A stretch of DNA of 40,796 nucleotides from Actinomycetes bacterium. Its GTDB lineage: Bacteria; Actinomycetota; Acidimicrobiia; Acidimicrobiales; RAAP-2. The number at the start of each line of letters is the position of its first letter. Position 1 is the stretch's first letter. The stretch covers positions 1-40,796 of the forward strand of contig JAJYXE010000026.1 in assembly GCA_021791145.1 (NCBI GenBank), written 5' to 3'. Positions 8,875 through 16,082 of this stretch are shown here, piece by piece. Under the pieces are notes generated by a model. That model saw nothing but the letters and a program-made list of their open reading frames with translations. It ran no database searches and was not told the DNA's origin. The position numbers and the translations under genes are program-made.

Positions 8875-9882
8875 GTGGAGCGGTACACGGAGCGCCAGGC
8901 CCAGGCCCCCGACAGAAATCTCGCGCTCGAGCTCGTGCGGGTCACCGAGGCGGCGGCGATGGCGGCGAGCCGATGGATGGGGAGGGGCGACAAGGAGGGG
9001 GCCGACGGCGCCGCGGTGAACGCGATGCGCATCGTCCTGCAGACGGTCGGGATGGACGGGGTCGTCGTCATCGGTGAAGGCGAGAAGGACCACGCGCCGA
9101 TGCTCTTCAACGGCGAGCGCATCGGCGACGGATCCCCGCCCGAGGTCGACATCGCGGTCGACCCGATCGACGGGACGACCCCGACCGCGCTTGGGAGGGG
9201 CGGCGCCTTGTCCGTGATCGCCGTCTCGCCGCGCGGCTCCATGTTCAATCCCGGCCCGTGCGTCTACATGGAGAAGCTGGCGGTCGGGCCGAGGGCGAAG
9301 GGAGTCGTCGACATCAACCGCCCGCCGACCGACAACATCCGCGCAGTCGCCGACGCGTTGGGTGAGTCGGTCCGCGACGTCACCGCGGTCATCCTCGACC
9401 GGCCCCGCCACGCGCAGCTCATCTCGGAGGTGCGGGCGTCGGGTGCGCGCATTCGGCTCATCACGGACGGTGACGTCGCAGGCGCCATCGCGACCGGTTG
9501 GCCCGGCGCGGGCGTCGACATCCTCCTCGGCATCGGCGGCACTCCCGAAGGGGTGCTGGCGGCAGCCGCCCTCAAGTGCATGGGCGGCGAGATCCAGGGA
9601 CGACTCTGGCCGCGCGACGAGACGGAGCGGCGCGCGGCCCTGGACGCGGGCTACGACCTCGAGGCAGTCCTGTGCATCGACGACCTCGTCCGGGGGGACA
9701 ACTGCTTCTTCGCCGCGACCGGGATCACCGACGGGGAGCTCCTCCAAGGTGTCCGCTTCCACGCGCTGGGCGCGACCACGCAGTCACTCGTGATGCGCTC
9801 GAAGTCCGGCACGATCCGCAAGATCGATGCGAGCCACCCGCTCGCGAAGCTGGCCGAGTTCAGCGCGATCCCGTTCACCTGA
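8875..9882 (+). CDS. glpX: Fructose-1,6-bisphosphatase class II
   Basis: A 335-residue GlpX-type phosphatase that hydrolyses fructose-1,6-bisphosphate in gluconeogenesis. The motif [14 protein letters not shown] (65-78) gives metal-binding Glu residues and [16 protein letters not shown] (95-110) is the Li-sensitive phosphatase signature. [15 protein letters not shown] near the C-terminus is a GlpX hallmark. Length is normal. It starts with GTG at 8875 and is divergent from murA, with 170 bases between. Its stop overlaps by eight bases the stop of the convergent IclR gene. Together with the PPi-type phosphofructokinase in this window, both directions of this glycolytic step are covered. Confidence 0.93.
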   Translation: MERYTERQAQAPDRNLALELVRVTEAAAMAASRWMGRGDKEGADGAAVNAMRIVLQTVGMDGVVVIGEGEKDHAPMLFNGERIGDGSPPEVDIAVDPIDGTTPTALGRGGALSVIAVSPRGSMFNPGPCVYMEKLAVGPRAKGVVDINRPPTDNIRAVADALGESVRDVTAVILDRPRHAQLISEVRASGARIRLITDGDVAGAIATGWPGAGVDILLGIGGTPEGVLAAAALKCMGGEIQGRLWPRDETERRAALDAGYDLEAVLCIDDLVRGDNCFFAATGITDGELLQGVRFHALGATTQSLVMRSKSGTIRKIDASHPLAKLAEFSAIPFT

Positions 9883-10684
9883 CGGGAGCTCCCAGGTCGG
9901 GGACGCGCAGCTCGTCCTCGATGCGGCCCGCTCGCCGCCTCGCCGCGAGCGCGATGCACTCCGCCCGGCGCTCGTCCAGCCGCTCGGCGGGAACCGACAC
10001 GGTGAGCGCCGCGATCACCCGGCCACGGACATCGCCGATCCCGACGGCAACGGAAGCGAGCCCCGGCGCGCTCTCCTCGACCGACGTGGCGTACCCGAGC
10101 CTGCGCACCTCCTCGAGCGCCTTGGTGAGCGCGGCGCGCGAGCCGATCGTGCGGGGGGTGCGGCGCTGCAGCCGGCCCGCAGGGTACAGACGCAGCAGCT
10201 CTTCGGGACCGAGCCCGGCGAGAAGTGCCTTGCCGGCCGAGGAGGAGTGCGCCGGTACGGTCACTCCGGTCCTGGAGCTGACGCGCACGACCTCGGTGCC
10301 CTCGACCGAGTCGATGAACCGGACGGTCGTGCCCTCGGCGATGGCGAGGCTGACGGTCTCACGGGTCTCGGCAGCAAGTGCCGCGAGATGCGGACGGGCG
10401 ACCCGCCCGACGTCGATCCGTTGGAGAGACGCGAGCGCGACGGCGACGAGCTCGGGGCCTGCGCCGTAGCGACGGGTTGCCGGGTCCTGGACGACGAAGC
10501 CACTCGCCTGCATCGTCGTCAAAAGGCGGTGGGCGGTCGACGGCGCGACGCCGAGCAGCTCGGCGCTCTCGCGCACGGCGAGCGAGGGACGATCCCTCAA
10601 CGCGGCGAGGAGGCTGAGCGCGTGATGGACCGAGGCGACGGCGTACGGTAGCTCTGGCGGTTGCGGCCGTCCGCGGCTCGGCAC
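9875..10684 (-). CDS. IclR-family transcriptional regulator
   Basis: A 269-residue regulator with an N-terminal winged helix-turn-helix (about residues 15-75, [19 protein letters not shown] then [16 protein letters not shown]) and a C-terminal IclR effector domain. I placed the start at the GTG at 10684, where a purine-rich GGGGAGGGAGGA lies just upstream. The frame is open to 10804, but that extension is Arg/Gly-only sequence without family resemblance. IclR proteins bind small acids and control nearby catabolic genes. It is divergent from the aminotransferase gene at 10879 and convergent with glpX, so it may control the aminotransferase. That target is inference from position. Confidence 0.87.
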   Translation of the reverse strand: MPSRGRPQPPELPYAVASVHHALSLLAALRDRPSLAVRESAELLGVAPSTAHRLLTTMQASGFVVQDPATRRYGAGPELVAVALASLQRIDVGRVARPHLAALAAETRETVSLAIAEGTTVRFIDSVEGTEVVRVSSRTGVTVPAHSSSAGKALLAGLGPEELLRLYPAGRLQRRTPRTIGSRAALTKALEEVRRLGYATSVEESAPGLASVAVGIGDVRGRVIAALTVSVPAERLDERRAECIALAARRRAGRIEDELRVPDLGAPVR

Positions 10685-10878
10685 GGGTCCTCCCTCCCCG
10701 CGGGGCGACCGCCTGGCACGCCGGCGACGCGGGCCGCCGGATCGCGACACTCCGCCGGCCCGCCTCGGGCCGCCGGAACGCCCCGCGCCTGACTTCTCTA
10801 GCACACGTGCCGGCCGTCCCTGCCCACGCAGGCACAGCCGGCCCGCTAGCCTTGGGCGTCTTGCGAAACGGAGGAAGA

Positions 10879-12288
10879 ATGGCGTTCGACGTCGCCAAGG
10901 TGCTCCAGGAGCGCCACGGCGAGAATTTCACGCTGCACAACGAGTACCTCAACCCGCAGCTCGCCCGAGTCCTCAAGACCCTCGGCTTCGACCGGTTCTA
11001 CGTCAGAGCGGAAGGCTGTTACCTCTACGACGACAAGGGTGACCGCTATCTCGACCTCCTCGCTGGCTTCGGGGTCTACGCCCTCGGCCGTGGCCACCCC
11101 GCGTTGAAGAAGGCGCTGCACCAGGCCATCGACCTCGACCTGCCCAACATGGTGCAGCTCGACTGTGCGCTCCTGCCAGGGGTGCTCGCAGAGTCTCTCG
11201 TCGCCCGCGCTCACGACGGCCTCCGCAAGGTCTACTTCTGCAACTCGGGCACCGAGGCCACCGAAGCGGCGATCAAGTTCGCACGTCGGGCGACCGGCCG
11301 CCCGCGCGTCGTGTTCTGCGACCACGCATTCCACGGGCTCACCACCGGCTCGCTCGCCCTCAACGGCGGCAAGGAGTTCAAAGAGGGGTTCGGCGCCCTC
11401 CTTCCGGGCGCGACGCAGGTCCCCTTCGGCGACGCCTCGGCGCTCGCGAGAGAGCTGCGCAGCGGCGACGTCGCGGCCTTCGTGGTCGAGCCGATCCAGG
11501 GCAAGGGGGTGAACGTCGCCCCGGACGACTACTGGCGCGCCGCCCAGGACCTGTGCCGGAAGCACGGCACGCTCTTGGTGGCCGACGAGGTCCAGGTGGG
11601 CATGGGCCGGACCGGGAAGTTCTTCGCCCACGAGCACTACGGGCTCGAGCCCGACATCGTGACGCTCTCCAAGGCGCTCTCGGGCGGCTACGTCCCTGTC
11701 GGTGCGGTGCTGTGCACCGAGAAGGTCTACATGAGCGTCTACAGCTCGATCGAGCGAGCCATGGTGCACTCGACCACGTTCGGCAGGAACCAGCTGGCGA
11801 TGGTCGCCGGCCTGGCGACCCTCGACGTCTTCGAAGAAGAGCACATCGTGGAGCGGGCTAGGACGACGGGCGAAGCCTTCGCGGCGGCGCTCGCTCCGCT
11901 CGTCGAGCGTTACGAGATGCTCCATGCAGTGCGCGGAAAGGGGCTCATCATCGGCCTCGTCTTCGGCAAGCCCGAGTCGCGCGCGCTGCGCATGCGGTGG
12001 AACGCGCTCGAGGCGCTCCGCACGGCGCTCTTCTCGCAAATGGTTGTGGTCCCGCTGTTCCACCGCCACCGGATCCTCACCCAGGTCGCGGCCGACAACA
12101 TGAACGTCATCAAGCTGCTGCCTCCGCTGATCGCAGGGCCCGAAGAAGTGGACTACTTCGTGTCGGCGCTCGACGACGTGCTCCGCGACGCGCACCGCGG
12201 CTCCGGTCTCCTCATGGAGTTCGGTACCACGATGGCCAGGAGCGCTCTCAGGCGCAAGGGGTCGAAGCCGGTGATGGCACCCGCGTGA
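10879..12288 (+). CDS. Class III PLP aminotransferase, possibly hopanoid HpnO-like
   Basis: A 469-residue fold-type I aminotransferase of the ornithine/acetylornithine class. Lys265 in TLSKALSGGYVPVGA is the likely PLP Schiff-base Lys. Asp236 in LLVADEVQVGMGRTG contacts the pyridine nitrogen, and NSGTEATEAAIKFAR is the phosphate-binding region. The start ATG has a GGAGGA ribosome site five bases upstream. The next gene is an HpnA-like hopanoid-associated epimerase. HpnO, which makes aminobacteriohopanetriol, belongs to this class, so a role in hopanoid side-chain amination is a reasonable inference. An amino-acid or diamine transaminase is equally compatible with the motifs. No squalene-hopene cyclase is in view. 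Confidence 0.85.
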   Translation: MAFDVAKVLQERHGENFTLHNEYLNPQLARVLKTLGFDRFYVRAEGCYLYDDKGDRYLDLLAGFGVYALGRGHPALKKALHQAIDLDLPNMVQLDCALLPGVLAESLVARAHDGLRKVYFCNSGTEATEAAIKFARRATGRPRVVFCDHAFHGLTTGSLALNGGKEFKEGFGALLPGATQVPFGDASALARELRSGDVAAFVVEPIQGKGVNVAPDDYWRAAQDLCRKHGTLLVADEVQVGMGRTGKFFAHEHYGLEPDIVTLSKALSGGYVPVGAVLCTEKVYMSVYSSIERAMVHSTTFGRNQLAMVAGLATLDVFEEEHIVERARTTGEAFAAALAPLVERYEMLHAVRGKGLIIGLVFGKPESRALRMRWNALEALRTALFSQMVVVPLFHRHRILTQVAADNMNVIKLLPPLIAGPEEVDYFVSALDDVLRDAHRGSGLLMEFGTTMARSALRRKGSKPVMAPA

Positions 12289-12338
12289 GCGCCGGGGCCG
12301 GGCGGAGGGATCGTCAGGTTCCGCCGAAGGCGCCCGCC

Positions 12339-13409
12339 GTGACGATCGCGGCGGGCGACCGCATCGCGGTCACCGGGGCGGCCGGCTTCATCGGCTCGGC
12401 GATCACCCGCCGGCTCCTCGAGCGCGGGGCATCGGTGGTCGCTCTCGCCGAGCCCGCCGGCGACCGGCGAAACCTCCACGGGCTCGGTGTCGACGTGCGG
12501 CCCGCGGACGTGTGCGACCTCGGCTCGGTGCGCCGAGCCCTGGAGGGTGCCAGGTTCGTCTTCCATGCGGCTGCCGTCTACGGCTTCTGGGCGAAGGACC
12601 CGTCGGTCTTCTACAAGGTGAACGTCGAGGGCACGCGCAACGTCCTGCGGGCCGCCGCCGAGGTGGGGGCCGAGCGCATCGTGTACACGAGCACGGTCGG
12701 GACGCTCGGGCTCGACAAGTCGCAAAAGCTGCCGGCGACCGAGGAGAGCGTGGCGGACGTCTCACACCTCTTCGGCCACTACAAGCGGTCCAAGTACGTG
12801 GCGGAGCACGAGGTGCTCCGCGCCGCTGCGCAGGGCGTCCCTGTGAGCCTCGTGCTGCCGACCTTCCCGCTCGGGCCGCGAGACCACCGGCCGACCCCGA
12901 CGGGGAAGGTCGTCGTCGACTTCCTCAACGGGAGGATCCCGGCCTACGTCGAGACCGCGATGAACGTGGCGCACGTCGACGACCTCGCCGCCGGGCACCT
13001 CCTCGCGCTCGAGCGGGGCCGGGTGGGACGGAGCTACATCGTGGGAGGTGAGAACCTCGCCATGCGCGAGCTCCTGAGCCTGCTGGCCGAGGTCACCGGC
13101 CTCCCGCCGGTGACGGTCCGGCTCCCGACGCTCGTCGCGTTCGCCGCGGGGCTCCTCTCCGAGACCGTCGAGGGGAAGGTGCTCGGACGCCACCCCTCGG
13201 TGCCCTTGGAGGCGGCCCGGATGTCGTCCACGATGATGGTCTTCGACGACGCCCGTGCACGCCGGGAGCTCGGCTACGTCTCCCGGCCGGCACAGGAAGC
13301 CGTCGAGGACTCGGTCCGGTGGTTCGTGGACAACGGGTACGTCGTGCCGGGACGGCGGCGGCGGATCTCCTTGTCCTCGGAGCACTCCGGATCAGTAGAA
13401 TTCGTCTGA
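12339..13409 (+). CDS. hpnA: Hopanoid-associated NAD-dependent sugar epimerase
   Basis: An extended short-chain dehydrogenase/reductase of 356 residues. The Rossmann motif VTGAAGFIG is at residues 11-19 and the catalytic Tyr/Lys are in GHYKRSKYVAEHE. Stretches AAVYGFWAKDPSVFYKVNVEGT, broken here for length at its middle, and LPTFPLGPRDHRPTPTGK match HpnA proteins (DxxxWAxDPxxxYxxNVEGT, PTPTGxxIVD) closely. HpnA genes cluster with hopanoid synthesis genes, though the exact step is not settled. I chose the GTG at 12339, which has GAAGG upstream. An in-frame GTG at 12285 overlaps the aminotransferase stop (GTGA) and would give 18 more residues. The preceding gene is the putative HpnO-like aminotransferase. 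Confidence 0.82.
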   Translation: MTIAAGDRIAVTGAAGFIGSAITRRLLERGASVVALAEPAGDRRNLHGLGVDVRPADVCDLGSVRRALEGARFVFHAAAVYGFWAKDPSVFYKVNVEGTRNVLRAAAEVGAERIVYTSTVGTLGLDKSQKLPATEESVADVSHLFGHYKRSKYVAEHEVLRAAAQGVPVSLVLPTFPLGPRDHRPTPTGKVVVDFLNGRIPAYVETAMNVAHVDDLAAGHLLALERGRVGRSYIVGGENLAMRELLSLLAEVTGLPPVTVRLPTLVAFAAGLLSETVEGKVLGRHPSVPLEAARMSSTMMVFDDARARRELGYVSRPAQEAVEDSVRWFVDNGYVVPGRRRRISLSSEHSGSVEFV

Positions 13410-13440
13410 CCTCGACCACATGCGAACCGCGTGAGGACCA

Positions 13441-13752
13441 GTGACGCCGCTCTCCTTCCCAGACGTTGAGATCCGACAGCGGTCCGACGAAGGCGTCGAC
13501 GACCAGCTCCGCGAGCTCTTCGGCAAGGACTTCGCCGTGATCATCATGGACAGCGACTTCACGACCTTCGACGAGGTGGAGCGTGCATGCATCGCGCTCT
13601 TCGGCTACACGCGCCCCGAGGCAGAGATGCTGTCGATGCGCGTGCACACGACCGGGGAGGCGCTGGCCGCCATCCTGCCGGAGACGGAGGCGCAACAGGC
13701 AGTGCGCAAGCTGCGCCAGCGCAACGTGCTCGCGCGAGTCGAGAAGGCGTAG
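13441..13752 (+). CDS. clpS: ClpS-like Clp protease adaptor
   Basis: A 103-residue protein whose core (VIIMDSDFTTFDEVERACI then MRVHTTGEALAAIL) aligns with ClpS, the adaptor that delivers N-degron substrates to ClpA/ClpC-ClpP. The VHTTG His (His69) that lines the N-degron pocket is kept. The canonical N-D-D triplet that binds the substrate alpha-amino group is D-S-D here (37-39), so pocket chemistry is altered and substrate range may differ. The start is GTG with GAGGA just upstream. The N-terminal 25 residues are acidic and likely flexible, as in other ClpS proteins. The following gene is a CBS-domain protein 41 bases on. No clp chaperone gene is in the window. Confidence 0.75.
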   Translation: MTPLSFPDVEIRQRSDEGVDDQLRELFGKDFAVIIMDSDFTTFDEVERACIALFGYTRPEAEMLSMRVHTTGEALAAILPETEAQQAVRKLRQRNVLARVEKA

Positions 13753-13793
13753 GGGAGGGCGGCTCCCGGTGGAAATTGCGAGGTGGAGGCGGC

Positions 13794-14225
13794 ATGCGGA
13801 TCGGTGACATCCTCGAGCGCAAGGGGACGGAGGTCGCCACGATCGACGGAGGCGCGAGCGTGCAGGAAGCGGTCGCACAGCTCGCGCACCACGGGATCGG
13901 TGCTCTCGTCGTCTCCGCGGACGGCGCGCACATCGACGGGATCGTGTCCGAGCGCGACATCGTCCGACACCTTCATGGTCACAGCAAGGACCTTCTCGAC
14001 CGTGCCGTACGGGACATCATGTCCGCGCCGGTCCACACGGTCGGTCTCGACGACGAGGTCGGCGCCGTGATGACGACGATGACCAACGAGCGGATCCGTC
14101 ACCTGCCTGTCACCAGGGACTCGGTGCTGGTGGGCATCGTGAGCATCGGTGACGTGGTCAAGCACACCATCGAGCAGCTCCAGCTGGACCGCAAGCTGCT
14201 CGAGGAGTACATCACCGCGCGCTGA
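13794..14225 (+). CDS. Two-CBS-domain protein
   Basis: A 143-residue protein made of a pair of CBS motifs. The first covers about residues 8-60 (VATIDGGASVQEAVAQLAHHGIGALVV, here cut for length at its centre, then GIVSERDIVRHL) and the second about 75-130 (HTVGLDDEVGAVMTTMTNER then GIVSIGDVVKHTI). CBS pairs bind adenine nucleotides such as AMP, ATP or NAD and sense energy state. The protein has no attached catalytic or transport domain. The start ATG is preceded by GGTGGAGG. It sits 41 bases after clpS and may share its transcript. Its partner is unknown. Confidence 0.85.
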   Translation: MRIGDILERKGTEVATIDGGASVQEAVAQLAHHGIGALVVSADGAHIDGIVSERDIVRHLHGHSKDLLDRAVRDIMSAPVHTVGLDDEVGAVMTTMTNERIRHLPVTRDSVLVGIVSIGDVVKHTIEQLQLDRKLLEEYITAR

Positions 14226-14262
14226 GCACCCGCAGGGCCTCTGCAGTTGCGCCCGCAGAGCT

Positions 14263-14333
14263 CTGCAGCTACGGGGACCTGCAGCTACGGGGACCGCAGC
14301 TACGCGTACCTGCAGCTACGGGGACCTGCAGCT
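14263..14333 (+). repeat. 16-bp tandem repeat, about 4.5 copies
   Basis: Units of CTGCAGCTACGGGGAC begin at 14263, 14279, 14295 (a 15-bp variant reading CGCAGCTACGCGTAC), 14310 and a partial copy at 14326. Each unit holds a PstI-type CTGCAG palindrome, except the variant. The array lies between the convergent CBS gene and hsp20, just past the CBS stop. It does not code for protein that I can support. It could be a copy-number-variable locus or help transcription end. Confidence 0.9.
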
Positions 14334-14421
14334 CGCGCGCCGGCCGTTCGCCCGCCTGCGCGGCGACGGCTCCGGGCGTCGCGTCCGGAGCCGTCGATCC
14401 GTGCGGCTGGCGACGCCGGTT

Positions 14422-14859
14422 TCAAGCGGGGATGGACTGCCTCTCGTGCTGCGTCGAGATCTCGATGCGACGCGGCTTCGCGTGCGCAGCCACCGGGATC
14501 GTGAGCGTCAGCACTCCTGCCTCGTAGTTCGCTTGGATACGATCGACGTCGAGGTTGTCGCCAAGGAACATCTGGCGGGAGAACGAGCCGAAGGGCCGCT
14601 CTGCGACGAGCGTCTCCACTCCCTCGTTCGTCTCGGGGGAGGGGCGCTCCGCCTTCACGGTGAGGACGTTGTCTTCGACCGTGACCTCGATCGCCTCGCT
14701 CTGCACGCCGGGCAGGTCGATCTGGACGAGGAAGACGTCCCCCTTGCGGAAGGCGTCCATGGGCATCGAGACCGCGCCCGACCTCACCCTTCCGTCACTC
14801 CAAAGCTGCTGTGCCACCCGATCCAGCTCCCGGAACGGATCGCTTCTCACAAGAGCCAT
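14422..14859 (-). CDS. hsp20: Small heat-shock protein Hsp20
   Basis: A 145-residue alpha-crystallin-domain chaperone that holds unfolding proteins. The N-terminus MALVRSDPFRELDRVAQQLW is typical of actinobacterial Hsp20. The alpha-crystallin domain runs about 30-130 and includes DLPGVQSEAIEVTVEDNVL and ANYEAGVLTLTIPV (the A-x-x-x-G-V-L signature). A short IEIS tail follows. The ATG at 14859 has an AGGAGG ribosome site a few bases upstream, so I prefer it to the ATG at 14883. An exact CIRCE element lies 136 bases upstream, indicating HrcA control of heat induction. The intervening leader contains repeated GGCACTCC and cgctttgcgcacc-like blocks. Confidence 0.93.
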   Translation of the reverse strand: MALVRSDPFRELDRVAQQLWSDGRVRSGAVSMPMDAFRKGDVFLVQIDLPGVQSEAIEVTVEDNVLTVKAERPSPETNEGVETLVAERPFGSFSRQMFLGDNLDVDRIQANYEAGVLTLTIPVAAHAKPRRIEISTQHERQSIPA

Positions 14860-14994
14860 GTCCAACACCTCCTGCCAACACAAGGCCCGTTGCGCACGGA
14901 CCTGTCACCGCTTCGCACCTCACCGCCTCGCAGAATCCGCTTCGCACCTTTGCGGCCTCCGCGGCACTCCGCGCTCTCCGCGGCACTCCCAAGA

Positions 14995-15021
14995 TTAGCA
15001 CTCGCGGGCCGAGAGTGCTAA
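14995..15021. promoter_or_regulatory. CIRCE element (HrcA operator)
   Basis: An exact match to the CIRCE consensus: TTAGCACTC, a nine-base spacer, then GAGTGCTAA. HrcA binds this inverted repeat and represses heat-shock genes. It lies between hsp20 (leftward, 136 bases away) and the hydrolase gene (rightward, about 115 bases away), so it may control either or both. hsp20 is the natural target. Confidence 0.95.
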
Positions 15022-15136
15022 CGCGTGCCAGAGGGGGGCCGCCGCCGAGCCGTGCATGCGATCGATGGAGGAGGCGCCGCGGGCCTCGGATGAGGGCGGG
15101 TACGCGTGTCGATCCGCCCCGGATAGTTTGCGGTCG

Positions 15137-15994
15137 ATGTCTGTGCTGCCCGAGCCCGCCGCCGGCGAGCCCGCCTGCCCGACCCGGCGCATCGAGGCGG
15201 TGCAGGTGCGGCACGGCGAGCCAGCTGAGATCGTCTGGCTCGACGAGGACGTGCACGAGAGCGTGATCGGCCACGACGTGCGGGAGCGGCGCTTCGACCT
15301 CGTCCGCGAGGGCCGTCGGATCCCCGCCGTCATCTGGACGCCGGCGCAGGCGGACCCGCCACACCCGCTCGTGCTGCTCGGTCACGGGGGCTCTGGCACC
15401 AAGCGCCAGAGTTACATCGTCGCCATGGCGCGGCGCCTCGTCCGTGACCACGGCATCGCTGCCGCAGCGATCGACGGCCCGGTGCACGGCGACCGGCGGC
15501 CGGGCCCGCCCGCCCCGCCGCCGCTCGTCCTCGCAGAGTTCGCCCAGCTCTGGGCCAACGAGGGTGACGCGATGACCGACGCCATGGTGGCCGATTGGCG
15601 GGCGACCCTCGATGCGCTGCAGTCGCTGCCTGATGTCGGCGACGGACCGGTGGGGTGGTGGGGCGTCTCGATGGGGACGATCATCGGCCTGCCCGCGGTC
15701 GCCGCCGACACCCGGTTCAGCGCCGCGGTGCTGGGACTCATGGGCCTCACCGGTCCGACCAGCGCGCGGATCGCGCGCGACGCGCCACGGGTCCGTTGCC
15801 CCGTCCTCTTCCTCGTGCAGTGGGACGACGCCCTTTTCCCTCACGACGTGGCCGTGGAGCTGTGGGAAGCGCTCGGGTCCACGGGGAAGCAGCTGCTGGC
15901 CCATCCCGGTGACCACGGCGACCTGCCCGCGGAGGCGTTCGAGGCCAGCGCGCAGTTCCTCGCGCACCACCTCGGCGCAGCGAAGCGTCGCTGA
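15137..15994 (+). CDS. Alpha/beta hydrolase, dienelactone-hydrolase-like
   Basis: A 285-residue alpha/beta hydrolase. VLLGHGGSGTKRQSY gives the oxyanion-hole region, GVSMGT is the nucleophile elbow with the catalytic Ser, and LFLVQWDDALFPHD followed by HPGDHGDLP supply the likely Asp and His. Overall order matches prolyl-peptidase/dienelactone-hydrolase-like esterases, substrate unknown. I chose the ATG at 15137. An in-frame ATG at 15056 would add 27 residues of unconvincing composition that reach toward the CIRCE element. Neither has a good ribosome site. It is divergent from hsp20 and may be heat-inducible through the shared CIRCE, which is inference. Confidence 0.8.
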   Translation: MSVLPEPAAGEPACPTRRIEAVQVRHGEPAEIVWLDEDVHESVIGHDVRERRFDLVREGRRIPAVIWTPAQADPPHPLVLLGHGGSGTKRQSYIVAMARRLVRDHGIAAAAIDGPVHGDRRPGPPAPPPLVLAEFAQLWANEGDAMTDAMVADWRATLDALQSLPDVGDGPVGWWGVSMGTIIGLPAVAADTRFSAAVLGLMGLTGPTSARIARDAPRVRCPVLFLVQWDDALFPHDVAVELWEALGSTGKQLLAHPGDHGDLPAEAFEASAQFLAHHLGAAKRR

Positions 15995-16082
15995 GCGCGC
16001 CGCGAGCGTCAGGGTCACGACCCTCCGGCCACGCGGCCCGCACTTCGAGACAAGCCACTGACCGGCGGCGGGGATGCCAGCC

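Noticed and set aside
10846..12195. Leftward 449-codon frame opposite the aminotransferase
   Set aside because: The rightward frame carries all PLP motifs and a ribosome site; this one is a shadow.
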